64,000 nt of DNA from Thioalkalivibrio sp. ALE31. GTDB taxonomy: Bacteria > Pseudomonadota > Gammaproteobacteria > Ectothiorhodospirales > Ectothiorhodospiraceae. This document shows positions 49,062 to 57,193 of the stretch, piece after piece; position 1 is the stretch's first letter, and each line of letters opens with the position of its first letter. The notes under the pieces were generated by a model. That model ran no database searches, was not told the origin of the DNA, and worked only from the letters and a program-made list of their open reading frames with translations. The translations under genes and the position numbers were made by a program. Location: assembly GCF_000377405.1 (NCBI RefSeq), contig NZ_KB905022.1:186001-250000 (forward strand), in the 5' to 3' direction.

Positions 49062-50108
49062 GTGAACAAGATCCGGGTCGGGAGGTGGGGGGCGGGGCTG
49101 GTCCCGCTGTTTCTGGGGTTGTCGGCCACGGTCGCCGCGCAGGAGCCCCGCGAGGCGGTCGGGGACGCGCCACGGGACCAGGGCCCGCAGGTTACGGTCT
49201 TCGAGGAGCGCGGCATGCTTACGCCGCAGGGGCAATGGGTGATCGAGCCTTCGCTCGCCTATGTGCACAGCAGCGCGCTAGATGTCTCGATCGAGGGCTT
49301 CACCATCATCCCGGCCCTGGCGATCGGGCTGATCGATGTCAGCGAGACGGAACGGGACACGCTGACGGCCGCGGTGGCATTGCGGTACGGGCTCACCGAC
49401 CGGCTCGAGGTCGGGCTCAAGATTCCCTGGGTCTACCGCGAACAGCAGGTGCGCCGGCGCGACATCCTGGAAGGAACGGAACTGGAGCGGGTGACCGGGT
49501 CCACCGGCAGCGGCCTGGGGGATGTCGAGTTCGGGCTGTCCTACCAGTTCAACACCGCCGATCGCGGGCGCCCTTTCTTTATCGGCAATCTGAAGGCAAA
49601 GAGCCGCACCGGGACGGACCCGTTCTCGGTGGATCGACGCCGGATCGTGGACGAGGACGGGAACCGGCTCGGCGAGATCTTCCTGGAACAGCCCACCGGA
49701 TCCGGCTTCTGGGCCGTGCAGCCCAGCGTGACCATGATCTACCCGACCGATCCCGCCGTACTGTTCGCGAACGTCAGCTATCTGTGGAATATCGAGCGGG
49801 ATGTGGGTCCGGACTACGGCACGGTGGATCCGGGGGACGCCTTCGGCGCCAGCCTCGGCATGGCCATCAGCCTGAATGACCGTACCTCGATGAGCCTGGG
49901 TTATGACCACAGCGTGGTGTTTCGGACCCGCGTGGAGAACGATCCCGGGCTGGAGCCCGTGTTTGGTCGGCGCCAGGTGGGGACGCTGCTTTGGGGGGTG
50001 TCGCATCGCCTGACTGAACGCACTAGCCTGAACTTCTCGCTGGGGGTGGGGGTGACCGAGTCCGCGCCCGATGTGCAGATGACCGTGCGGGTGCCGATGC
50101 GTTTCTGA
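49062..50108 (+). CDS. Outer-membrane beta-barrel protein (Phenol_MetA_deg/FapF-like)
   Basis: 348 residues from GTG 49062 (GGAG 7 nt upstream). Signal peptide ending TVAA-QE near 26. The mature protein is made of alternating amphipathic strands (WVIEPSLAYVHSS, LTAAVALRYGLTDRLEVGLK, VQPSVTMIYPTDPAVLFANV) and ends in the Phe typical of outer-membrane barrels (VRVPMRF). The family is the Phenol_MetA_deg-type barrel, which also includes the amyloid secretion pore FapF. The long N-terminal coiled coil of FapF is missing or very short. Convergent with the amyloid-like operon, it is the obvious candidate exporter. Confidence 0.75.
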   Translation: MNKIRVGRWGAGLVPLFLGLSATVAAQEPREAVGDAPRDQGPQVTVFEERGMLTPQGQWVIEPSLAYVHSSALDVSIEGFTIIPALAIGLIDVSETERDTLTAAVALRYGLTDRLEVGLKIPWVYREQQVRRRDILEGTELERVTGSTGSGLGDVEFGLSYQFNTADRGRPFFIGNLKAKSRTGTDPFSVDRRRIVDEDGNRLGEIFLEQPTGSGFWAVQPSVTMIYPTDPAVLFANVSYLWNIERDVGPDYGTVDPGDAFGASLGMAISLNDRTSMSLGYDHSVVFRTRVENDPGLEPVFGRRQVGTLLWGVSHRLTERTSLNFSLGVGVTESAPDVQMTVRVPMRF

Positions 50109-50123
50109 GATCGCTGCCGCGAA

Positions 50124-50159
50124 CGACGGCGGCGGGGCTACCAGCCGCGACCGCCGTCG
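50124..50159. terminator. Bidirectional hairpin between convergent genes
   Basis: CGACGGCGG (50124-50132) pairs with CCGCCGTCG (50151-50159) between the barrel gene and the last gene of the minus-strand operon, overlapping the latter's 3' end. No U-tract on either strand. Confidence 0.5.
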
Positions 50160-50704
50160 GTTAGCTGCTGCTCCAGGGCCCGGCCAAGGTCGCTGCGCGG
50201 CATCTGCAGGTTGCGCAGCTCCAGTTGCAGGATTGTCTGGTGCTGGATGGCCTGACCGTCCAGCTGGTTCTGGATGGTCGTGACCCAGCCCTGGCCGCTG
50301 GCCGTTTCCGAGACGAACGTCTGTGCCGGGAGGCCCGCCGTCGCGTTGAGAATCGTGATGCGACCGGCGGAGGGGTGGCTCGTCGCGGCGCCAAGGGTTC
50401 CCAGTGGATGCAGCGTGCTCTGGTGCAGGATCTCGCCATTCAGGGCCGTGATCTGTTCCAGGCCGATCGCGATCTGCAGCCCGTCGCGGCCGAAGAAGCC
50501 ACCGCGCTGCTCGGCCAGCACCGCATCGGCGACCACCCGCGGGTCACCCGCGCCGGGAAGCGTTTCCAGTGCCTGGGCCGCGACGGGCAGGCCGACGGCG
50601 AGGATGCAAAGCGCCAGGCGGGCAAGCGTCGAACCGGTCCGCGGCCCTCGGGGGGGCGAGGCATCGCATCGCTGCGGGGATATGGGGGCCATGGACGTTA
50701 CCAT
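50138..50704 (-). CDS. Exported protein of the amyloid-like locus (FapE-like position)
   Basis: 188 residues from ATG 50704, overlapping the protease gene by 7 bp; an ATG at 50692 is the alternative. A signal peptide follows an arginine-containing N-terminus (LARLALCILAVGLPVAAQAL). The mature domain has QIAIGLEQITALNGEILHQS and QHQTILQLELRNLQMPRSDL, alternating polar and apolar residues suggestive of beta structure. No cysteines in the mature part and no catalytic motif. Position after the C39 protease matches fapE in fap operons, but homology is not established. Confidence 0.6.
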   Translation of the reverse strand: MVTSMAPISPQRCDASPPRGPRTGSTLARLALCILAVGLPVAAQALETLPGAGDPRVVADAVLAEQRGGFFGRDGLQIAIGLEQITALNGEILHQSTLHPLGTLGAATSHPSAGRITILNATAGLPAQTFVSETASGQGWVTTIQNQLDGQAIQHQTILQLELRNLQMPRSDLGRALEQQLTDGGRGW

Positions 50705-51414
50705 TCCCGGGCCCGTGGCAGATTCAGGGTGAAACTGGCCAGGTCGCGGCGCACCACGCCGTCCTCGACGGGTGCGCGGGTGATGGCGGCCCACGTCTGG
50801 GGGGCGTTGAAGTTCGCGCGGGCGCGCTCGACCTCTTCGCGGATGATGAACAGGATGTCGTTTACCCAGACCGCCTCGAACTCGGGTCGGCGGTAGCTCT
50901 TCAATCCCAGGGCCGGGTCCCCGACCAGGACCTCGCCCTCGCGCAGGCCCTTGATGACCACAAAGTGCCGATAGCCGCGCGTCTCGATCATCGCGATGGC
51001 GGGCACGCCCAGCCCCTCCAGGTCGTCCAGGCCGATCCGGAAGCCGTCCGCCGCCAGGCCGGCCTCCGCCCCGAGGTAGTTCTTCATGTCCAGCAGCGAA
51101 AAGCCCTGGGCCCGGATCAGGTCCTGGTCACCGCGGCGGAACATGCCGTCAAAGGTGGTGGTTTCCACCGTGGGCCGGTCGTAGTGGTAACTGAGCAGGG
51201 TGGCCAGTGCGGCGGAGCCGCAGCTGAAGTCGTATTGCTGCGGGACCACCGAGCGAAAGCGCAGGGCCTTCATGCTCTCGACCGGGACGTTCATGCTGCC
51301 AATCATCCCGGGAACCTGCGCCCCGCCCGCCTGGGCCTGCAGCGCCTGGGGTGCCAGCAGGGCAAGCACCAGGATCCCCGGCGCAAGCAGAAGGTGGTGG
51401 TGCCGCATGTTCAC
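50698..51414 (-). CDS. Exported C39-family cysteine protease (FapD-like)
   Basis: 238 residues from GTG 51414 (GTGA overlap; ATG 51408 also possible). Signal peptide (HLLLAPGILVLALLAPQALQ). C39 catalytic set: Gln60 and Cys65 in QQYDFSCGSAALATLL, His150 in YRHFVVIKG, Asp166 in VGDPALG. Unlike bacteriocin exporters it has no ABC transporter attached. In fap systems a stand-alone periplasmic C39 protease (FapD) is needed for secretion of the amyloid subunits through FapF. Confidence 0.82.
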   Translation of the reverse strand: MNMRHHHLLLAPGILVLALLAPQALQAQAGGAQVPGMIGSMNVPVESMKALRFRSVVPQQYDFSCGSAALATLLSYHYDRPTVETTTFDGMFRRGDQDLIRAQGFSLLDMKNYLGAEAGLAADGFRIGLDDLEGLGVPAIAMIETRGYRHFVVIKGLREGEVLVGDPALGLKSYRRPEFEAVWVNDILFIIREEVERARANFNAPQTWAAITRAPVEDGVVRRDLASFTLNLPRAREW

Positions 51415-51851
51415 GGGTGGATCGTGACGTTCACGATCATGGATTCCTGGATGGCCACGTTATGGCCGGTGTTCTGGATGACGGTGGAAAACCCGCGGGC
51501 ATTGTCGAACGCGCCCGGCGCGATCAGGTTGGTGCCGCTATGGCCGCCCATAACGACGTTGTCATGCAGGGCGATCTGGGAGTGGACCTGGCCCAGCTGG
51601 ATGTTGCTGACCCCCTGGCGCGCCCGTTGCTGGTTGAGGGTGTCGGCATCCACCGACGTCAGGCCCTGAAGGTCCAGCGTGCCGGATGCGGCGAGGTTTG
51701 TTTGACTGTCGCGAGGGTCGGCCGCGCTGGCGGAACCGGCCGCCAGGAGCAGCGTGCCCAGCATCGCGGCGAACAAGGATCGGGTGAACAAGGATCGGGT
51801 GAACAAGGATCGGGCGAACAAGGATTGCGAATATCTCGGATGGAGGCGCAT
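51411..51851 (-). CDS. Small exported protein of the amyloid-like locus with repeat-bearing signal peptide
   Basis: 146 residues. The N-region of the signal peptide is built of four pentapeptide units (SLFAR, SLFTR, SLFTR, then SLFAA) encoded by a 15-bp tandem repeat. The hydrophobic core and cleavage site (AGSASA-AD, about 44) follow. The mature 100 residues are rich in Asn, Gln, Val and Ile (VIQNTGHNVAIQESMIVNVT at the end), a composition seen in amyloid-forming or nucleating proteins. Coupled to the protease by a 4-nt overlap. Possibly a minor subunit or nucleator. Confidence 0.65.
   Translation of the reverse strand: MRLHPRYSQSLFARSLFTRSLFTRSLFAAMLGTLLLAAGSASAADPRDSQTNLAASGTLDLQGLTSVDADTLNQQRARQGVSNIQLGQVHSQIALHDNVVMGGHSGTNLIAPGAFDNARGFSTVIQNTGHNVAIQESMIVNVTIHP
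51771..51830 (-). repeat. Four 15-bp tandem repeats inside a signal-peptide coding region
   Basis: Units at 51771-51785 and 51786-51800 are identical (GAACAAGGATCGGGT on the plus strand), the third (51801-51815) differs by one base and the fourth (51816-51830) is degenerate. Copy-number change would keep the frame and only lengthen or shorten the N-region of the signal peptide. Confidence 0.85.
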
Positions 51852-51878
51852 GACCGGATTCTCCAGTGCAGGGCCGTG

Positions 51879-51905
51879 ACGCGGCGGGTCTTGGACCCGC
51901 CGCGT
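51879..51905 (-). other. Strong intergenic hairpin within the amyloid-like operon
   Basis: A perfect 12-bp stem (51879-51890 with 51894-51905) around a 3-nt loop lies 9 bp after the repeat-protein stop and before the next gene. No U-tract follows on the minus strand. Likely an mRNA-stability or partial-termination element that lets the major subunit be made in excess. Confidence 0.6.
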
Positions 51906-51913
51906 GGCACGAA

Positions 51914-52888
51914 CTAGTTGCCCAGATTGAGGTGTGCCTGCACCGATACCTGCTGCTGCGTCAGGCTGTTGGCCCCGCTGTTCTGCGAGACCTGGGTGAT
52001 GCCGGCGGGGGCCACGAAGGAATCGGAACCGATCGAGTTGCGGGCGATGTTGCGCGCACCCTCGGCGATATCCACATAGTTCCCGGTGACCGTGCCGGAC
52101 AGCTCGTTCTGGCTGACCACCGCGTTGACCTGCAGCATGGTGTTGAAGCTGTCGGTGGCGGTGTTGTTGCCGGAATCCATGACCGCCAGGCTGTTGTCCG
52201 AATTGTCGCTCTGATCGCGGGTCACGCTGGCAGTGGAGCCGTTGTTGGCCGCGGCACTGTTGTCGTCGGCATTGGCCGAGCTGTTGTCGGAGCTGTCGTT
52301 GCCCGAATCGGAGATGTTCAGGCTGTTATCGGAGCTGTCATTGCCCGAGTCGGCGATGTTCAGGCTGTTATCCGAGTTGTCATTGCCCGAGTCGGCGATG
52401 TTCAGGCTGTTGTCCGAGTTGTCGTTGCCCGAGTCGGAGATGTTCAGGCTGTTATCCGAGCTGTCGTTGCCCGAGTCGGCGATGTTCAGGCTGTTGTCGG
52501 AACTGTCATTGCCGGAGTCGGAGACCGTCGTGTTGCCGGAGTCCGCCACATTCGTGCTGTTGTCCGAACTGTCGTTGCCGGAGTCGGCGATGTTCAGACT
52601 GTTGTCGGAGCTGTCATTGCCCGAATCCGAGACCGTGGTGTTCCCGGAGTCGGCCACACTGGTGCTGTTGTCGGAGCTGTCGGACAGATCGGAGTCATTG
52701 ATCGCCACCGCCAGCGAGTTCTCGTTCGCGGATGCGCCGCCATTGTCGGCGGTCGAGGAGGCGGTAGCGGTCTGATCGCCGACCTCGCCTTCCGCCGTGT
52801 TGGTCGGATTGGCCAGTGCCAGACCGGAACTCAGGCCGAAGGCAAGTGCGATCGCGGAAGCAATAAGCGTTTTCTTGAAGTTCATCAT
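51914..52888 (-). CDS. Exported Asp/Asn/Ser-rich repeat protein, candidate major amyloid or adhesin subunit
   Basis: 324 residues; ATG at 52888 or, with better Shine-Dalgarno spacing (AGGAG), 52885. Signal peptide cleaved near ALA-NP (27). Residues 74-201 are six 14-residue units (NSLNIADSGNDSSD) and two 22-residue variants that insert TTVSDSGN. The tail (about 230-324) is non-repetitive and Asn/Gln/Val-rich (SQNSGANSLTQQQVSVQAHL). No cysteine or aromatic-rich segment; strongly acidic. Periodic short units of this kind suit a beta-solenoid or cross-beta stack, possibly Ca2+-stabilised. First gene of the operon behind a sigma54 promoter. Resembles FapB/FapC in place and style, but direct homology is unproven. 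Confidence 0.7.
   Translation of the reverse strand: MMNFKKTLIASAIALAFGLSSGLALANPTNTAEGEVGDQTATASSTADNGGASANENSLAVAINDSDLSDSSDNSTSVADSGNTTVSDSGNDSSDNSLNIADSGNDSSDNSTNVADSGNTTVSDSGNDSSDNSLNIADSGNDSSDNSLNISDSGNDNSDNSLNIADSGNDNSDNSLNIADSGNDSSDNSLNISDSGNDSSDNSSANADDNSAAANNGSTASVTRDQSDNSDNSLAVMDSGNNTATDSFNTMLQVNAVVSQNELSGTVTGNYVDIAEGARNIARNSIGSDSFVAPAGITQVSQNSGANSLTQQQVSVQAHLNLGN
52286..52669 (-). repeat. Tandem coding repeats (42-bp and 66-bp units)
   Basis: The DNA encoding residues 74-201 of the repeat protein. Units are similar but not identical at the DNA level, with synonymous differences, so the array is old or under selection at the protein level. Confidence 0.85.
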
Positions 52889-52974
52889 GAATCTCCTTTT
52901 GGCTGGTTGGACTGCGCCCGAGGGCAGCGTGGCGACCGGGCCCTTTGCGCCATGGGCGCCACGACCAAACCCGG

Positions 52975-52992
52975 TAGCAGGAGTCGCGCCAA
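52975..52992 (-). promoter_or_regulatory. Sigma54 (-24/-12) promoter of the amyloid-like operon
   Basis: On the minus strand the sequence reads TTGGCGCGACTCCTGCTA: GG at 52990-52989 and GC at 52978-52977 separated by exactly 10 bp, one base off consensus in each half. Transcription would start near 52965, leaving a leader of about 75 nt. A sigma54 activator gene lies at 47491-48942 in the same locus. Confidence 0.7.
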
Positions 52993-53416
52993 AACCGGAA
53001 TAGATCGAGAAAACAATGGGATGGTTGTGATGAACCGTCAGGATCGGGGTTGCGGATGTACCGCCGTTGAAACAGTTCGCGCGCGGCTTTTCGGAAAACC
53101 AGTTGCAACTTGCGGAAATCGTGGGGAAAAACCGGATGGAACGAGGTGGCTACCAGGCGAGACAGGTCCGCGGGGGCGATCGGCCCGCGGTCATGCGGAG
53201 GTCCTGCATCGGGCAGGGGGGCGAGATGATGGCCCGGTGTCGGGTGCCCCCGATACGCCAGCCAGCTGGCACCCCGACGGCCGCGCGGCGCGCAGGGTCA
53301 GCTCAGCGAGGAGCAGCGCGCGCGAGGCGGATCATGCAGGGGGCGTGTTCGGCCGTGTTAGTGCCACCGTAGAAGGGAAATGAACGGTAGCTGCAGCGGC
53401 AGTGGCTTCCCAATAC
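52993..53416. other. Non-coding stretch between the amyloid-like operon and fdxA
   Basis: No reading frame here has a credible start, composition or domain. It should contain the upstream activator sites for the sigma54 promoter. I could not single out a convincing dyad for these sites. Confidence 0.4.
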
Positions 53417-53442
53417 GAGCCCCGGGGCCGCGTCCGGGGCTC
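53417..53442 (-). terminator. Hairpin downstream of fdxA
   Basis: GAGCCCCGG (53417-53425) pairs with CCGGGGCTC (53434-53442), 24 bp past the fdxA stop. No U-tract, so a weak call. Confidence 0.45.
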
Positions 53443-53465
53443 GCGAGCGGGGCGGGCGCTCGAGG

Positions 53466-53789
53466 CTAGCGTTCGAGGTACTGCAACTTGTTCTCGACGC
53501 CGTCCCATTCCTCGGCGTCTTCCGGCGGGTCCTTGCGCGCGGTGATCACCGGCCAGGTGCGTGAGAGCTCGGCATTCAGCTCGATGAAATGCATCTGGTC
53601 CTCTGGTACGTCGTCCTCTGGCAGTATGGCTTCGGCCGGACATTCCGGTTCGCACAGGGTGCAGTCGATGCACTCGTCCGGATCGATGGCCAGGAAGTTC
53701 GGGCCTTCGTGGAAGCAGTCGACGGGGCAGACCTCGACGCAGTCGGTGTACTTGCACTTGATGCAGTTATCGATAACGACGAACGTCAT
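53466..53789 (-). CDS. fdxA: Ferredoxin FdxA (7Fe-type, [3Fe-4S][4Fe-4S])
   Basis: 107 residues. Cysteine arrangement [20 protein letters not shown] and [12 protein letters not shown], as in Azotobacter-type FdI/FdxA, with a typical C-terminal tail ([20 protein letters not shown]). Low-potential electron carrier. Lies downstream of mutS on the same strand, an arrangement conserved in gammaproteobacteria, separated from it by 450 bp of palindromic repeats. Confidence 0.92.
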   Translation of the reverse strand: MTFVVIDNCIKCKYTDCVEVCPVDCFHEGPNFLAIDPDECIDCTLCEPECPAEAILPEDDVPEDQMHFIELNAELSRTWPVITARKDPPEDAEEWDGVENKLQYLER

Positions 53790-53975
53790 GGTGTTTCTCC
53801 CTTTTTGTTCAGTCTTGTGACCGGTCGTTTCCGCTGACCGCCCTGGCCGAGCGTGAACCGGCCGTGGCACCGACAGCCGGCAGGATTTCGCCGCATTGTA
53901 ACGCCTCCCCCGCGGCTGTCGGGAATCCCGGGCGAACCCTGGCCACATTCGGGGGCCTCGCGCCAGCGGCGGATC

Positions 53976-54237
53976 GATTGCCACGGCCCCTCCGGGACAT
54001 CGCAATGACAGGGGAACCATCTCGTCACCGCAAGGTGTGGCCACTCCTCAACCCCTCATCGCAGGGCGCAACCCTACCCTTAATCCATCATTGCCAGGAG
54101 CGGCCATCGCTTTAACCGTCATCGCGAGGAGCGAAGCGACGTGGCGATCTCTCGGGGCACCCCGGCGCGGGGTCCCCCGCTGAATTCCGATGGTCCCGAA
54201 ACGGATTGCCACGGCCCCTTCAGGACCGCACAACGAG
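53976..54237. repeat. Intergenic palindromic repeats, one complete copy and one partial
   Basis: A complete copy spans 54117-54237: left arm 54117-54151 (begins CGTCATCGCGAGGAGCGAAG) and right arm 54203-54237, which in reverse complement has the same layout (..GTGGCAATCC). A right arm alone is at 53976-54009. The same family recurs at 63498-63702. Together they fill the 450 bp between fdxA and mutS, where no gene is visible. Confidence 0.75.
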
Positions 54238-54241
54238 CGCG

Positions 54242-56887
54242 TCAATCCGGGTTGCGCAGCGCGTCCTTCATGCGGTAGAGCGCGTCCAGGGCCTCGCGCG
54301 GGGACATCTCGTCCGGGTCCAGGGTGTCGAACAGGGCCTTCAGGGCGCGTTCTTCCGGGGCCGGCGCGGGGCGCGCCTCGGGCTCCGGTTCGGCGGCCGC
54401 TGGCCCGGGGGGCGCGGTGAACAGGCCGAGCTGGGGCGAGTCGGCGGCCGCGGCGCGGTCCTCCAGCTCGCGCAGGTGGGTGCGGGCGAGTTTCAGCACG
54501 TCGGCCGGCACCCCGGCCAGTTGCGCGACCTGCAGCCCGTAGCTCTGGTTGGCCGGCCCCTCGCGGACCTGGTGCAGGAACACGATGCTGTGTTCGTGCT
54601 CCATGGCGTCGGTGTGCACGTTGGCCACGGCCGCTTCGCGTTCGGCCAGTGCGGTCAGCTCGAAGTAATGCGTGGCGAACAGGGTCAGCGCGCGGTTGTG
54701 GCGCGCCAGGCGTTCGGCGCAGGCCAGCGCGAGCGCCAGCCCGTCGAAGGTGCTGGTGCCGCGCCCGATCTCGTCCATCAGCACCAGGCTTTCGGGACCG
54801 GCGTTGTGCAGGATATTCGCGGCCTCGGTCATCTCCACCATGAAGGTGGAGCGCCCGGAGGTCAGGTCGTCGGAGGCCCCGATGCGGGTGAAGATGCGGT
54901 CCACCGGCCCGATCTGCGCCCGCGCGGCCGGCACGAAGCTGCCCATGCAGGCCAGCAGCACGATCAGGGCCGTCTGACGCATGTAGGTGGACTTGCCGCC
55001 CATGTTGGGCCCGGTGATCACCAGCAGGCGGCGTTCTTCGGGGTCCAGTTCGGTGTCGTTGGCGACAAACGGCGCGTCCAGACCGGCCTCCACCACCGGG
55101 TGGCGCCCCTGCTCGATGCGGATGCCGGGATTCTCCACCAGTTCCGGGCAGTGCCAGTCCAGGCGCTGGGCGCGCTCGGCCAGGCAGGCGAGGGCGTCCA
55201 GTTCGGCGAGCGCGTCGGCGATGGCGCGCAGGCGCGGGGCGCGGCCCTGAAGCTCGGTGATCAGGCCGTCGAACAGGGCGCGCTCGCGGGCCATCGCCTG
55301 CTCGCGGGCGGAGAGGATCTCGTCCTCGAAGCGCTTGAGTTCCTCGGTGGTGTAGCGCTCGGCGTTCTTCAGGGTCTGGCGGCGCATGAAGCGTCCGGGC
55401 AGCTCCGCCGAGCGCGTGCGCGAGACCTCGATGTAGTAACCGTGCACGCGGTTGTAGGCGACCTTCAGGGTGGGGATGCCGGTGGCCTCGCGCTCGCGTG
55501 CCTCGATCTCGCGCAGGAACGAGTCGGCGTCGTGCTCCAGTGCGCGCAGGCGGTCCAGCTCGGCATCGAAGCCCGGTCGGATCATGCCGCCGTCGGTGAC
55601 GCGCAGCGGGGGCTCCTCGACCAGCGCGGCGGCCAGAGTGGTGCTCAGGTCGGCCTCCGGGGCCAGGGCCTGATGCAGGGCCTGCAGGGCGTCGCTGTTC
55701 CCGGCCACGGGCGTCAGGGCCTGGTGCAGCGGCGGCAGGCGTTCGAGGCTCGCGAGCAGGGCGGTCAGGTCACGTGGGCGCGCGCTGCCAAGGACGATGC
55801 GCGACAGGATGCGTTCGACATCCGCACTGCCGGCCAGGGCCTCGCGCAGGGGCGTGGTGGCGTCGGCCTCCAGCAGCGCGGTGATCGCGGTCTGGCGCTC
55901 GCGGATGACGGCACGGTCGCGCAGCGGCTGGTGCAGCCACTGCAGCAGCCGGCGCGAACCCATCGCCGAGCGGGTGGTGTCCAGCAGGGCCAGCAGCGAT
56001 CCCTGGCGTTCGCCGCCGAGCGTCCGGGTCAGTTCCAGGTTGCGGCGGGTGGCCGGGTCGAGCACCAGCATCTGGCTGCGCAGTTCGTGCGCCAGACCGG
56101 TGATGTGGGCGAGATCGCCGCGATAGCGGTTCTGCACGTAGGCGAGCAGGGCGCCGGCAGCGGCGATGCCGAGGTCGAGGCCGTCGCAGCCGAAGCCGGA
56201 GAGGTCGCGGGTGCCGAAGTGCGTGGTGAGCACGCGCCGCGCGGAGACGCCGTCGAAGTGCCAGTCCGCGTGGCGTTGTGGCGCGAATCCGTCGATCCCG
56301 GGGATCGGCGCGGCCTGATCGGGGATCAGGCATTCCACCGGGTCCAGACGCGCCAGCTCGGCGGCCAGTTCGGTCGCGTCGCGCACCTCCAGCAGGCGGA
56401 ACTGGCCGCTGGCGAACTCCAGACTGGCGATCCCGTAGCCCTCCTTGCGGCCCTTGATCGCGGCCGAGCCGGCGGGGCAGACGGCAACCAGCCGGTTGAT
56501 GCTGCGGGCCTCCAGCAGGGCCTCTTCGGTAACCGTGCCGGGGGTGACGATGCGCACCACCTCGCGCTTGACCGGGCCCTTCTGCGCGCCTACCGCGCCG
56601 GTCTGCTCGCAGATGGCCACGCTCTCGCCCAGCTTCAGCAGGCGCGAGAGATAGCTCTCCAGGGTGTGCACCGGGATCCCGGCCATGGGGATCGGCTGCC
56701 CGGCGGACTCGCCGCGCCGGGTCAGGGTGATGTCGAGCAGCGAGGCCGCGCGTTCGGCGTCGTCGTAGAACAGCTCGTAGAAATCGCCCATGCGATAGAG
56801 CAGCAGCGTGTCCGGGTACTCGGCCTTGATGCCGAGGTACTGCTGCATCATCGGGGTATGGGAAGAAAATTGTTTAGTGTAAGTCAC
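54242..56887 (-). CDS. mutS: DNA mismatch repair protein MutS
   Basis: 881 residues. Mismatch-binding [12 protein letters not shown] with the Phe-x-Glu wedge, connector, lever and clamp domains, then Walker [10 protein letters not shown], Walker [17 protein letters not shown] and a C-terminal helix-turn-helix. Recognises mispairs and recruits MutL. The start is GTG 56887 with no clear Shine-Dalgarno. The first nine codons (MTYTKQFSS) come from an inserted element and overlap the stop of its integrase remnant. The native start (MSTAEPLSA) is stranded at 58047-58021. The protein is otherwise complete. Confidence 0.93.
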   Translation of the reverse strand: MTYTKQFSSHTPMMQQYLGIKAEYPDTLLLYRMGDFYELFYDDAERAASLLDITLTRRGESAGQPIPMAGIPVHTLESYLSRLLKLGESVAICEQTGAVGAQKGPVKREVVRIVTPGTVTEEALLEARSINRLVAVCPAGSAAIKGRKEGYGIASLEFASGQFRLLEVRDATELAAELARLDPVECLIPDQAAPIPGIDGFAPQRHADWHFDGVSARRVLTTHFGTRDLSGFGCDGLDLGIAAAGALLAYVQNRYRGDLAHITGLAHELRSQMLVLDPATRRNLELTRTLGGERQGSLLALLDTTRSAMGSRRLLQWLHQPLRDRAVIRERQTAITALLEADATTPLREALAGSADVERILSRIVLGSARPRDLTALLASLERLPPLHQALTPVAGNSDALQALHQALAPEADLSTTLAAALVEEPPLRVTDGGMIRPGFDAELDRLRALEHDADSFLREIEAREREATGIPTLKVAYNRVHGYYIEVSRTRSAELPGRFMRRQTLKNAERYTTEELKRFEDEILSAREQAMARERALFDGLITELQGRAPRLRAIADALAELDALACLAERAQRLDWHCPELVENPGIRIEQGRHPVVEAGLDAPFVANDTELDPEERRLLVITGPNMGGKSTYMRQTALIVLLACMGSFVPAARAQIGPVDRIFTRIGASDDLTSGRSTFMVEMTEAANILHNAGPESLVLMDEIGRGTSTFDGLALALACAERLARHNRALTLFATHYFELTALAEREAAVANVHTDAMEHEHSIVFLHQVREGPANQSYGLQVAQLAGVPADVLKLARTHLRELEDRAAAADSPQLGLFTAPPGPAAAEPEPEARPAPAPEERALKALFDTLDPDEMSPREALDALYRMKDALRNPD
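56842..56868. repeat. Left attachment site (attL-like)
   Basis: 27-bp direct repeat within the mutS reading frame (codons for HTPMMQ and flanks); partner at 58002-58028. Confidence 0.78.
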
Positions 56888-57126
56888 TTGCGCGCGTTTC
56901 TAAGAAAAAAGGGGGTTTCAATTAGACAGTTGTCTAGTACTCGGGGGTTGGCGCGCACGGTATCACGGGCTCGGATGTACCGGTTGGTCATGGCTTCGGT
57001 GGTGTGACCGGATAGCGCTTGCGGGTCCAGGCCCTGGATCTTGGCGTCGGTGATGGCCTTGCCTCGGAGGTCGTGCAGGGGGGCGTCGTCGACGCTGGCG
57101 CGCTGGCCGCCTCGAAGGCGAAGCCC
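56884..57126 (-). pseudogene. C-terminal fragment of a phage-type tyrosine recombinase (integrase)
   Basis: An 80-residue open frame bounded upstream by a stop at 57127 reads APLHDLRGKAITDAKIQGLD, then PQALSGHTTEAMTNRYIRAR. It contains the HxxR box (HDLR), the His of SGH and the nucleophile Tyr (NRYI) of tyrosine recombinases in correct order and spacing. The N-terminal core-binding part and first catalytic Arg are missing. Its TGA (56884-56886) overlaps the GTG start now used by mutS. It lies 16 bp from attL, the usual place for an integrase gene. Confidence 0.82.
56923..56936. repeat. Palindrome TAGACA-GT-TGTCTA near the left end of the element
   Basis: Perfect 6-bp inverted repeat. The TAGACAG heptamer recurs at 57940-57946 and, inverted, at 57871-57877. 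It may be an arm-type or excisionase site of the recombinase. Confidence 0.4.
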
Positions 57127-57193
57127 TCAATCTCCCCACCGACTGCATCACGGTGTAAGCTCTTCCTGAAACCCGGTTGTAGAAGTGAGGATC

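Noticed and set aside
52286-52669. Regular repeats considered as a CRISPR array
   Set aside because: Units are contiguous coding repeats without unique spacers, and no cas genes are present.
52233-52775. 180-codon plus-strand open frame with repeated LLSELSLPESAMF-like units
   Set aside because: It is the reverse complement of the repeat-protein array; the minus strand has the signal peptide, Shine-Dalgarno and promoter.
53067-53372. 101-codon open frame in the gap before fdxA
   Set aside because: No Shine-Dalgarno, arginine-rich shadow-like composition, no recognisable domain.
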